Positions 1 through 6,477 of a stretch of 8,912 nucleotides of DNA are shown here, one piece after another. Origin of the DNA: Flavobacterium psychrophilum (GTDB lineage Bacteria > Bacteroidota > Bacteroidia > Flavobacteriales > Flavobacteriaceae); the NCBI GenBank assembly GCA_945897545.1, contig CAMDGJ010000118.1:1-8912 (forward strand). The letters are read 5' to 3'. The notes beneath the pieces were generated by a model. It had not been told where the DNA came from. It did not search any database and was given only the letters and a program-made list of their open reading frames with translations. Position 1 is the stretch's first letter; the number at the start of each line of letters is the position of its first letter. The translations under genes and the position numbers were made by a program.

Positions 1-765
1 GTTTAGTTTATTGCTTTCAATGATGTTTTTAGCATTCTCAATAAAAACATCTTTTGTATAATCTCTTAAATTTTGAGGCAGATTCAAATTTCCAGAAAAC
101 ATGAACATGGCATCATAAATCGAGCAAATCCCATCGGTACCTAATTCATTGTAATCCTTTCTGAAGGGTCTGTATTCATGAAAATCAACGGCAACTTCGG
201 CACCGAAATCACTAAAAGCTTTTTTTAAATAATTGCTTTCAGGAGCCATTAGTTTTACTTGATCACGATTTAAATCTAGCCCATCTGCAGCATAACGATC
301 TAGTTTTTCATAGCCATCAATATTGGCCATCGGAACTATGGTGAGCGTTATTTTATCTAATAAATAGGAGTAACTAGAGTCGTTTAAAATTTTATCCATT
401 AGATACAGCATGGTTTCTGTTCCAGCTGGCTCATCACCATGAAGACCCCCTTGGAACCAAACTTTTATTTTTTCTTGTCCGTTAGCGCGATTTAGAATTA
501 CCATCGGAATTTTTTTCTTTTTCTGACTTTCGCCAATAAATGAAAGGGATATTTCTGTTGGATGTGCCACTGCTAATTTATTGAGGTAGCCCATCAAGTC
601 GTCATAATTAGTAAATCCTTTTTTACCAAAAGCAGGAGTATTTATTTCTAAATCAGGGTCTGGAAAAAACCGCATAGTTATTTCATTATTTTGCGGATTG
701 AATTGCCCATAAATAGACAGGTTCATTAGGACCGCAAAAAACAAATATTTTATCTTATCTTTCAT
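1..765 (-). CDS. M14-family zinc carboxypeptidase, secreted (C-terminus cut by window edge)
   Basis: This is the first 255 residues of a metallopeptidase that would hydrolyse C-terminal residues from peptides using one zinc ion. Residues 1-20 form a signal peptide (KDKIK followed by a hydrophobic stretch ending IYGQ), so it acts outside the cytoplasm. The M14 zinc site is visible: GGLHGDEPAG supplies His109 and Glu112 (HxxE), DLNRD supplies the substrate-binding Asn166-Arg167 pair, and DFHEYRP supplies the third zinc ligand, His196. The general-base Glu of the family would lie beyond the window edge, as would any C-terminal sorting tail, so neither activity nor T9SS secretion can be confirmed. 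The start ATG lies four bases after the stop of the porin gene, with no terminator or separate promoter, which implies co-transcription. The family assignment is firm; subfamily and substrate are unknown. Confidence 0.9.
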   Translation of the reverse strand, partial: MKDKIKYLFFAVLMNLSIYGQFNPQNNEITMRFFPDPDLEINTPAFGKKGFTNYDDLMGYLNKLAVAHPTEISLSFIGESQKKKKIPMVILNRANGQEKIKVWFQGGLHGDEPAGTETMLYLMDKILNDSSYSYLLDKITLTIVPMANIDGYEKLDRYAADGLDLNRDQVKLMAPESNYLKKAFSDFGAEVAVDFHEYRPFRKDYNELGTDGICSIYDAMFMFSGNLNLPQNLRDYTKDVFIENAKNIIESNKLN

Positions 766-769
766 CGTA

Positions 770-2083
770 TTAAAAGGATATGGTAGTAATGAGCCTTGTT
801 AAAATCTCGTTTCCGTTTACAGGAAGCTCATTAACATTATTGGATCCTGGTTTGGCATTGATGTAGGTACAATCCAACTGGATTTTTGCACCATAATTTC
901 GTGCTAAATATTTAGTTATTCCCAAAGTATAATAATGAGAACGGTTGTTAAACGTTGGATTATTCAAAAAAGAGTAGGCTTCCGGTTTTAGGTAGGCAAA
1001 TCTGCCATCAATGGAAATGTTGTTTTTGAATACATAGCCCCCTTGAATATTATATCCTTCACCAAGTGCCATTCTTCCTTTAACATAGTTTTTTACATCT
1101 TGAACACCGTTAACATCAAAATTTGTTGAGGTTGCTCCAGAATTTAATATTCTTTGGGTAATTCCACCAGGTACTCTTGAAGAAGTATTTACGTATTCGC
1201 CTAGCATCGAAAATCCTCTATATTTAAAAAGAAAATCGATCCCATATTTCACATAATCGGGCAGTAATTCTTTGTTATTAGCATCTAAGTAGATATACCT
1301 TCCCCCTTCACTTCCTCTTCTATCGCTTATACCTACATTGTAACTGTAATTCCCACCTATAACGAATTTGGGGGTTGATTCTCTTACCAAATCGGCTTGT
1401 CGAAACTGTCCACCTTGGCTGAATAATCCGAAAGGCAAATAATCTATTCGACCACCATATTTTAAGCCCCCATAATCTTTACCAATTACATTGGCTCCGT
1501 CACCATTAGTGACAGCTATTTCTGATTTTATATAAGAATAACGAGATACTTTATGCGTAGATTCTGCAAAAAAACCAAATTCACGGATAGAGGCGAATGC
1601 CGCGGTCAAAGGACTACGCTCTGCCAATTGTAGGGTTTGAGAAGCCATTCTAAGTTCTCGATTGTCTGAACCTGGTGCTCTCTGACCAAAAGTAACACTA
1701 ATTCTTTTGCTGAAGTCGTAGGATACCCAGGCATCCGTGATTAAGGATCCAGCAGTGACATCACCTTCTATACCACCTGTCAAATCAAGTTGTATTCTAT
1801 ACGTCAATTTTTCTTGAGCTGAACTTCCTTGAAGTCTAAAACGCGCTCTTCTCATTCTAAATCGGTTATAGAAAGTAGCATCGTCATTGTCAAGATATTT
1901 TTTGCTCTCTAAATACGGCTGAATATATCCTGAAATCTCCATCTTGTAATTCTTGTCGATGCCTGAAAAATTCAAACCCTCTCCAAATTTGTATTTACTA
2001 AGTTTAATTTCTTGGGCATTTGAATATTCAACCACTACTAATAGTGTAAACACCAATGTTAGTATCTTTTTTAGCTTTATCAT
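770..2083 (-). CDS. Outer-membrane porin, phosphate-selective porin O/P (OprO/OprP) type
   Basis: A 437-residue predicted beta-barrel that would form a diffusion channel in the outer membrane. A signal peptide covers residues 1-23, with a likely cut at SNA|QE. The mature N-terminal part looks like the Porin_O_P family: an early strand with GYIQPYLES (about 52-60), an arginine-rich RFRMRRARFRLQG strand (74-86), then YRIQLDLTGG and DAWVSYDFSKRISVTFGQ with the alternating pattern of paired strands, followed by a loop rich in charged residues. The protein ends in Phe (TTISF), the usual C-terminal signature for BAM-dependent insertion. In the Pseudomonas homologues arginines line a phosphate-selective pore. 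Whether this protein selects phosphate is not shown, and many Bacteroidota members of the family have no known substrate. The gene starts 18 bases after the lipoprotein stop and ends 4 bases before the carboxypeptidase start, so it is probably the middle of an operon. Confidence 0.88.
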   Translation of the reverse strand: MIKLKKILTLVFTLLVVVEYSNAQEIKLSKYKFGEGLNFSGIDKNYKMEISGYIQPYLESKKYLDNDDATFYNRFRMRRARFRLQGSSAQEKLTYRIQLDLTGGIEGDVTAGSLITDAWVSYDFSKRISVTFGQRAPGSDNRELRMASQTLQLAERSPLTAAFASIREFGFFAESTHKVSRYSYIKSEIAVTNGDGANVIGKDYGGLKYGGRIDYLPFGLFSQGGQFRQADLVRESTPKFVIGGNYSYNVGISDRRGSEGGRYIYLDANNKELLPDYVKYGIDFLFKYRGFSMLGEYVNTSSRVPGGITQRILNSGATSTNFDVNGVQDVKNYVKGRMALGEGYNIQGGYVFKNNISIDGRFAYLKPEAYSFLNNPTFNNRSHYYTLGITKYLARNYGAKIQLDCTYINAKPGSNNVNELPVNGNEILTRLITTISF

Positions 2084-2101
2084 TATTTTACTCTAACTTG
2101 G

Positions 2102-3418
2102 TTAATTTATAAATAAATCCCATATTGTTGATACTCTAATAGCATCTACAGTTGTGTTTTGATTTGTATCGAATTGTCGTAAACACACTGCGGCAGGAGA
2201 TATGTCTGTAGCTGACGTCAATGAAAGTGGTCCAATAAAAGCTTGACTTGGCTCTGTGCTAAAGTTATCGCTTGCAGAAAACACATAAAGTGATACCGTA
2301 TCATTATTAGTTCCAATAACCCTATTGTATTTTAAAACCACCAAATAATTTTGTTCATAATTTAATTTAGTTGTGGTGTTTGTGGCTTGCGGACTTGTAG
2401 CAGCAGAAAAACTTAGACCCAAATTATATTGTGTTAAATCACCTGTGATTGGTTGTGAAAAAACTTGACCTCTATAGGTTGATGAACCTGTACTAAAAGG
2501 CACACTTGAAGTATGGAAAAAATAGCTAGTAGGAGGAATAAGTGCTGTACTAGTAGGCGCTTTAACCTTAACGACGAATGACATATAAATAGGTGTTCCA
2601 TCTGATTGTTCAACAAAACGTTTATTCATATCCGCTCCATTAGCGTCTAACACAGCTGCTAATCCTAACCCATTTCCATAGTAATTGGCAAAAGACAAAC
2701 TAGAACCGCTGGTAGTTTGTATAGGACTAGCACTTCCGTTATGAATGGTCCATCCTGATGTAGCAATATTGGAAAGAACAGTAGCTCCTGTGTACTCAAA
2801 ATTATCTTGCAAAAGAGCGGGTTTATTTTCTACTTTAAAGATTGCCGAAATAGATGCTGTGTCATAAGGACTTTGAGGTACTTGAGTAGCAGTGATTGTT
2901 GTAGTGCCAATAGCTAAAATAGTTACGGTTGACCCACTAATGGTTGCTACCGATGGATTACTACTCGTATAGGTAAACGCGCCTGTACTATTAGAAGAAG
3001 GCGACGTTAGTTGAAAAGGCGCATCGCCAATTATCTTTACAGGAATGGTAAACGCACTCAATGTTGGTGGCTCAAATTCTGTAACTCTAAATTCTGCGGT
3101 TGTCGATACTTCGGAATATTTTTTATAATCCGACTGGGTAGCGGTTATAGTAGCCGTGCCAATTCCTACAATAGCAAGTGTTGAACCTTTTATTACCGCA
3201 ACTGACGGATTGCTACTTTGGTATGAAAAAGAGCCCGACCTACTTGATGTCGGCGGAATTAATTCAAAAGGAGCACTTGTTATTTGCTTTGTCGGAACAT
3301 TAAATATTCCTAATTCAGAAGCAAGTCCTGTAGCAACATCATTAGTAGTACAAGAAGTAATACATAAAAGCAGTAACATTGAAAAAATAATTAATCCGTA
3401 TTTGTTGAATAATTTCAT
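2102..3418 (-). CDS. Lipoprotein with two bacterial Ig-like repeats and a C-terminal lectin-like domain
   Basis: A 438-residue predicted lipoprotein of unknown function. I start it at the ATG at 3416-3418 because this puts a typical lipoprotein signal peptide at the N-terminus: MKLFNKYG, a leucine-rich core, and the lipobox ITSC with the lipidated residue Cys23. The frame stays open to an ATG at 3514, but that would place 32 polar residues ahead of the signal. Cys is followed by TTND, which could act as a weak Bacteroidota surface-export signal (inference). Residues about 39-113 and 119-196 are two copies of an Ig-like repeat of the Big family, each with APF.L..P, SSNPSVA and GT.TITATQ. Residues about 202-435 form a beta-rich domain beginning LLQDNFEYTG and ending near VDAIRVSTIWDL, resembling concanavalin/LamG-like domains common in secreted Flavobacterium proteins. 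There is no T9SS tail and no visible catalytic motif. A binding or scaffold role is plausible. It lies 18 bases upstream of the porin gene. Confidence 0.8.
   Translation of the reverse strand: MKLFNKYGLIIFSMLLLLCITSCTTNDVATGLASELGIFNVPTKQITSAPFELIPPTSSRSGSFSYQSSNPSVAVIKGSTLAIVGIGTATITATQSDYKKYSEVSTTAEFRVTEFEPPTLSAFTIPVKIIGDAPFQLTSPSSNSTGAFTYTSSNPSVATISGSTVTILAIGTTTITATQVPQSPYDTASISAIFKVENKPALLQDNFEYTGATVLSNIATSGWTIHNGSASPIQTTSGSSLSFANYYGNGLGLAAVLDANGADMNKRFVEQSDGTPIYMSFVVKVKAPTSTALIPPTSYFFHTSSVPFSTGSSTYRGQVFSQPITGDLTQYNLGLSFSAATSPQATNTTTKLNYEQNYLVVLKYNRVIGTNNDTVSLYVFSASDNFSTEPSQAFIGPLSLTSATDISPAAVCLRQFDTNQNTTVDAIRVSTIWDLFIN
2831..3304 (-). repeat. Two tandem Ig-like repeat units within the lipoprotein gene
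   Basis: The two units occupy about 3080-3304 and 2831-3064, in transcription order. Each encodes about 75-78 residues with the shared order APF(E/Q)L, a P-S/T-S segment, G(S/A)F(S/T)Y, SSNPSVA, G(I)GT and TITATQ. The second unit is the more regular one. They are diverged at the base level, so they look like an old internal duplication rather than a recent expansion. Boundaries are approximate because they come from hand alignment of the translation. Confidence 0.75.
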
Positions 3419-3487
3419 ATATGTAAATTTTGATTTTTTATTGGTCATATATGGTATCGCCATTTCACGTATTGGTGCTTGCTTACG

Positions 3488-3495
3488 CAAACTTA
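3488..3495 (-). promoter_or_regulatory. Possible -7 promoter element (TAAGTTTG) upstream of the lipoprotein gene
   Basis: On the minus strand this site reads TAAGTTTG, matching the Bacteroidota -7 consensus TAnnTTTG. It lies about 70 bases before the chosen start at 3418 and inside the longer open frame that begins at 3514. If it is used, the long start could not be translated from that transcript, which agrees with the signal-peptide argument. I see no clear -33 TTG at the expected spacing, and one such match can occur by chance in AT-rich DNA. Confidence 0.3.
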
Positions 3496-3543
3496 TTTTT
3501 AATGGCGACTTCATATTGTATTTAAATAAAAAGTGGATAAAAA

Positions 3544-6195
3544 TTAATTATTATTAATGATTATTTTTTGAACGGTAGCTTGCTTTTCCGTTTTTATTCT
3601 AGCAAAATAAACACCATTTTTCAAGGATTTAATTTCAACCTTATCTGAAATAGCGCTAGAAGAAAAAACTTTCTTACCTAATAAATCATAAATCTCAATA
3701 GATTTTTCTGAGCTGTTGTCAGCACTTATGTATAAAACACCCTCATTTACAGGGTTTGGATATAAAGTAAATACTTTAGACATATTGTCTTTCAGACCTA
3801 AAGAGGTATCAATTTCCCCAATGGCAAAATCTCCAAAATCTGAAATCCCAGTAGCTGTTGTAGCAGTATTAGTAGGAGTTCCCGAAGTAGTAATAGAAGA
3901 CCAAGTTGCACCATTATACAATTTAACTAAATAATTAGCTGGTGTACCCGCATCATTATCAGTACTTACATAAGCAAAAACAGCACTATAGGTTCCGAAA
4001 CCAGCCAAAGCATCATTTGTCAAGGTCCAAGTTCTGTTTACACTTTTTGCACTATCAATACCTGAACCTATTATACTAGCATGATCTCCAGTATTGATTC
4101 CTGCCGTTAATCCTCCAGCCACTGAAGTAACTCCTGAGAAGGTCAAGATTAATGGGGTATAATTAGCAGCATCACCACTAGGATATGTAAAAGAAGGACT
4201 TGCACTTGAAGCAGTTGCTTTTTTCAAATTACCCACAACCCATCCAGTAGCTTGATCTGCACCCGTAATAGTTCCTGAAGTTCCTATAGTTAATGTGTTG
4301 ATTCCTGTGGTAATTTTACCTAATGTAAAAGTAAGGTTGCCATTAACCGTTAGGTCTCCACCTAAGGTTACAGCAGTAGCTGGTGCAGTTTGATTGATGG
4401 TCAATGTGCCTGCAACAGTAGTAGGCCCATTTATTGTTTTTGGAACTGTTCCACTCAAGGTCAGATTTTTATAATCTGTTCTTGCTGTTATATTTTGATT
4501 AGAATTTGCATCACGAATATATTCAACAATGCTATTAGCTCCTAAAGTAAGATTTTCAGCTCCAATAAATTGAATATCACCACCAGCGCTGCTTGGTGTC
4601 ACGCCACTAGAGACAAAACCGGTTAATTTAGGGACTTTTACAGTTCCATTAATCACAACCGATCCTCCACTAGGGATTGTAATATAAGATGTTGAAGTAG
4701 TGGGTGTAACAAGGGTTCCATTAGCAGTTATATTGGTTATAATTGGCAGTAATGTAAAAGTTCCAGTAGAACCACTTTCAATAGATAAATTACCAATTGT
4801 AACTGCAGCAGAAAAGCTAACATCAGCACCATTTATTATAGTTACAATACCAAAACTTTTTGTACTAGACGTAGATACCAATACCCCATCATAGATGACC
4901 TCCAAGTTGGTATCAAAAATGTTCCCAAAAGAAACTAATGTCGTTCCTTTGTAGATGACAGTATGGTTTCCAGGTGGATCAAAAACATCAAAATTTCCTG
5001 ATCCACTAGGACCTATAGAAGCTCCTGGATTTAAGGTCAATGTTATACCAGCAGTATTCCCTAAACGTACTTTAGTTCCGTTGGAGGTCCCAACAGTCCA
5101 AGCACCATCAAGCGCTACAGCTGTAGTATTTCTAATTTCAAAAACTTGAGAAGCAGCGGTAAAATCTGTAGGAGCAATTCCTGTTCCATTGGTGTTTTGA
5201 CCCCAACTAGCAAGATCTGTCAATAATCCTGTCCCATTGTAATAGTAGGTGGTAGCTAAAGATTGCACAGCTGTACTTGTGCTTTCGTTAGAATAGTTGA
5301 AAGCTTTATCTACGGTATATACTTTATAATAATAATCTACTCCTGGACTCAGTCCAGTATCCGAAAAAGAAATGCCTGTTCCTATGTAGCGTACCACACC
5401 TGCACCAATGCTATTTCCTTTGGCATAAATTCCATTTTGAATTGGATCATCTGATGCTGATGGTGCGGTTGTATTATAACGCACCACTACATAACCTCCA
5501 CCGTCAACACCGCCACTTGCAGCATCCCAAATTACATTGGCACCAGCAGTAACGCCTGTAGCGCTTATTGCTCCAGGTGAATTTGGTGCAGTAGTATCAA
5601 GTTCACCTTGATAGATAATAAAATCATCAAAATCTAAGGAATAACCAGTACCAGGAGTGTCTATTGTAAGCCCCACTATACCATTAGTTGATGCAGCGGT
5701 AGAATTGGTAGTAATTTCGGCATTGACTTTTGTCCATGTTGATATGTTGGGTGACAATGTAACTGCTAAACTTTGTTTAGTTCCCGCTGCTGCTGCTACA
5801 CTATTATCTACATATAAATCAACAGTAGCGCCTTCAAGTGAAGTGGTATTAGCAGTCTTGTACCAAAACTGGATTTGATACTTAGTCTCTTTAGCAAATG
5901 CTCCAAGCATTTGAGGAGAAAAGAAATTTTTTGCTGTTCCATTAGTAGCACCCAAAGAAACAAATTTTGGGCCAGTACGACCTCCAGTTGTACTTAAACT
6001 CCTTACAATACTTCCTGTGGTATTAGCGGTCCATAATGAAGGGCTCAAAACAAGAACACCCCCAGAACCTCCTGCTAGAGTGGTTGTATGGTTTTCAAAT
6101 CCACCATCTACAGCAGAATAAGCTCCAATACCAGTTTGTGCATGTCCAACAAAAGTAAAGATAAATGCAATTATTAAGTGTAAAGTATTTTTCAT
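3544..6195 (-). CDS. Large secreted adhesin-like protein with T9SS type A sorting tail
   Basis: An 883-residue predicted secreted or cell-surface protein. A signal peptide covers residues 1-19 (cut near GHA|QTG). Residues about 20-198 look like a jelly-roll, carbohydrate-binding-like domain: GGFENHTTTL at the start, then YQIQFWYK, VDLYVDN, TWTKV and DFDDFIIYQ, a strand order seen in CBM-like folds. Residues about 201-314 resemble a fibronectin-III domain (APNSPGAISATG to DYYYKVYTVDKAFNYS). Residues about 315-790 are rich in Ser, Thr, Gly and Val, with repeated short strands such as GTLTIN, GDLTVNGNLTF and NTLTIGTSGTITG, suggesting a beta-helix or stacked-strand adhesin. Residues 808-883 are a Por secretion tail: LYPNPV, IEIYDLLGKKV, LKNGVYFARI and a basic end. 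The tail would direct T9SS export and anchoring or release. No catalytic motif is visible. Residues 20-314 are near-duplicates of the neighbouring 680-residue protein. Adhesion is inferred. Confidence 0.85.
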   Translation of the reverse strand: MKNTLHLIIAFIFTFVGHAQTGIGAYSAVDGGFENHTTTLAGGSGGVLVLSPSLWTANTTGSIVRSLSTTGGRTGPKFVSLGATNGTAKNFFSPQMLGAFAKETKYQIQFWYKTANTTSLEGATVDLYVDNSVAAAAGTKQSLAVTLSPNISTWTKVNAEITTNSTAASTNGIVGLTIDTPGTGYSLDFDDFIIYQGELDTTAPNSPGAISATGVTAGANVIWDAASGGVDGGGYVVVRYNTTAPSASDDPIQNGIYAKGNSIGAGVVRYIGTGISFSDTGLSPGVDYYYKVYTVDKAFNYSNESTSTAVQSLATTYYYNGTGLLTDLASWGQNTNGTGIAPTDFTAASQVFEIRNTTAVALDGAWTVGTSNGTKVRLGNTAGITLTLNPGASIGPSGSGNFDVFDPPGNHTVIYKGTTLVSFGNIFDTNLEVIYDGVLVSTSSTKSFGIVTIINGADVSFSAAVTIGNLSIESGSTGTFTLLPIITNITANGTLVTPTTSTSYITIPSGGSVVINGTVKVPKLTGFVSSGVTPSSAGGDIQFIGAENLTLGANSIVEYIRDANSNQNITARTDYKNLTLSGTVPKTINGPTTVAGTLTINQTAPATAVTLGGDLTVNGNLTFTLGKITTGINTLTIGTSGTITGADQATGWVVGNLKKATASSASPSFTYPSGDAANYTPLILTFSGVTSVAGGLTAGINTGDHASIIGSGIDSAKSVNRTWTLTNDALAGFGTYSAVFAYVSTDNDAGTPANYLVKLYNGATWSSITTSGTPTNTATTATGISDFGDFAIGEIDTSLGLKDNMSKVFTLYPNPVNEGVLYISADNSSEKSIEIYDLLGKKVFSSSAISDKVEIKSLKNGVYFARIKTEKQATVQKIIINNN
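5254..6138 (-). repeat. Copy A of a duplicated N-terminal cassette (jelly-roll plus Fn3-like)
   Basis: This stretch encodes residues 20-314 of the 883-residue protein and aligns, almost without gaps, with 7570-8460 in the upstream gene. By hand alignment the first 178 residues are roughly 70-75 percent identical, and the Fn3-like part is similarly close. Base-level identity is high in blocks, for example near 6089-6120 against 8409-8440, and around 5419-5450 against 7739-7770. The two copies are in direct orientation about 2.3 kb apart. Similarity stops at the SLA of residues 312-314, where the proteins become unrelated. Confidence 0.9.
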
Positions 6196-6226
6196 AGTAA
6201 ATATTTTAAATAAATTTTTATATAGA

Positions 6227-6234
6227 CAAATATA
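6227..6234 (-). promoter_or_regulatory. Probable -7 promoter element (TATATTTG) for the 883-residue protein gene
   Basis: On the minus strand this reads TATATTTG, a match to the Bacteroidota TAnnTTTG -7 consensus, 31 bases before the ATG at 6195. That gives a short, AT-rich leader, as is usual in the group. No good -33 TTG lies at the expected distance. It could drive the genes from 6195 down to 1 as one unit. Confidence 0.5.
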
Positions 6235-6358
6235 ATTTTTAAGACTCCAAATAAAAATAAATTGCTTTGTAAATGTATTTTAAAGCAGTAAATGATGATT
6301 ATTTTGGGTTTAATGATTTTTAAATAAACTCGCGCGGGGCATATTCCTACAGGTATTG

Positions 6359-6404
6359 ACCACAAATTAGCAAATTTTTTATTTATAATTTGTGAATTTG
6401 TGGT
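6359..6404. repeat. Imperfect 18-bp inverted repeat, probable interspersed element
   Basis: The arms accacaaattagcaaatt (6359-6376) and aatttgtgaatttgtggt (6387-6404) pair over 18 positions with one mismatch and one G-T wobble, around a 10-base loop. Neither side is followed by a clean T-run directly after the stem, so it is not a standard intrinsic terminator. Flavobacterium genomes are known to me to carry similar intergenic palindromes of the type cacaaattcacaaatt, so this may be a copy of a dispersed REP- or MITE-like repeat. That family assignment is from memory. The inverted repeat itself is directly visible. Confidence 0.75.
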
Positions 6405-6477
6405 AAAAATTCGAAGCAGAGCTTAGAGGAATTAAACCTAAAGAGATTAAAAAAAGAATCACATTTTATGTTGAGGA

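Larger units (their letters stand above)
6196..6477. other. Intergenic region between the two T9SS protein genes
   Basis: This 282-base stretch holds a promoter-like element next to the downstream gene (6227-6234), a weak imperfect hairpin around 6261-6289 (TGCTTT/AAAGCA arms), a short GC-rich patch at about 6329-6342 (contains cgcgcgggg), and the inverted repeat at 6359-6404. I see no open frame with coding character and no convincing intrinsic terminator for the hydrolase gene that ends at 6478. A T-run on the minus strand at about 6449-6455 has no strong stem before it. Confidence 0.7.

Noticed and set aside
2434..2616. Short minus-strand open frame within the lipoprotein gene
   Set aside because: It overlaps the continuous lipoprotein frame in another phase and shows no independent coding signal.
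3156..3557. Plus-strand open frame of 133 codons
   Set aside because: It lies antisense to the well-supported lipoprotein gene, has no recognisable domain or signal, and is explained by the Ser/Thr/Val-rich codons on the other strand.
4700..5878. Several short plus-strand open frames opposite the 883-residue protein gene
   Set aside because: They are antisense to a continuous gene with a signal peptide and sorting tail, and their translations have no domain character.
6405..6477. Possible intrinsic terminator of the hydrolase gene
   Set aside because: Only a four-base stem (AAGC/GCTT) precedes a short T-run on the minus strand, and the longer T-run near 6449-6455 has no adjacent stem.
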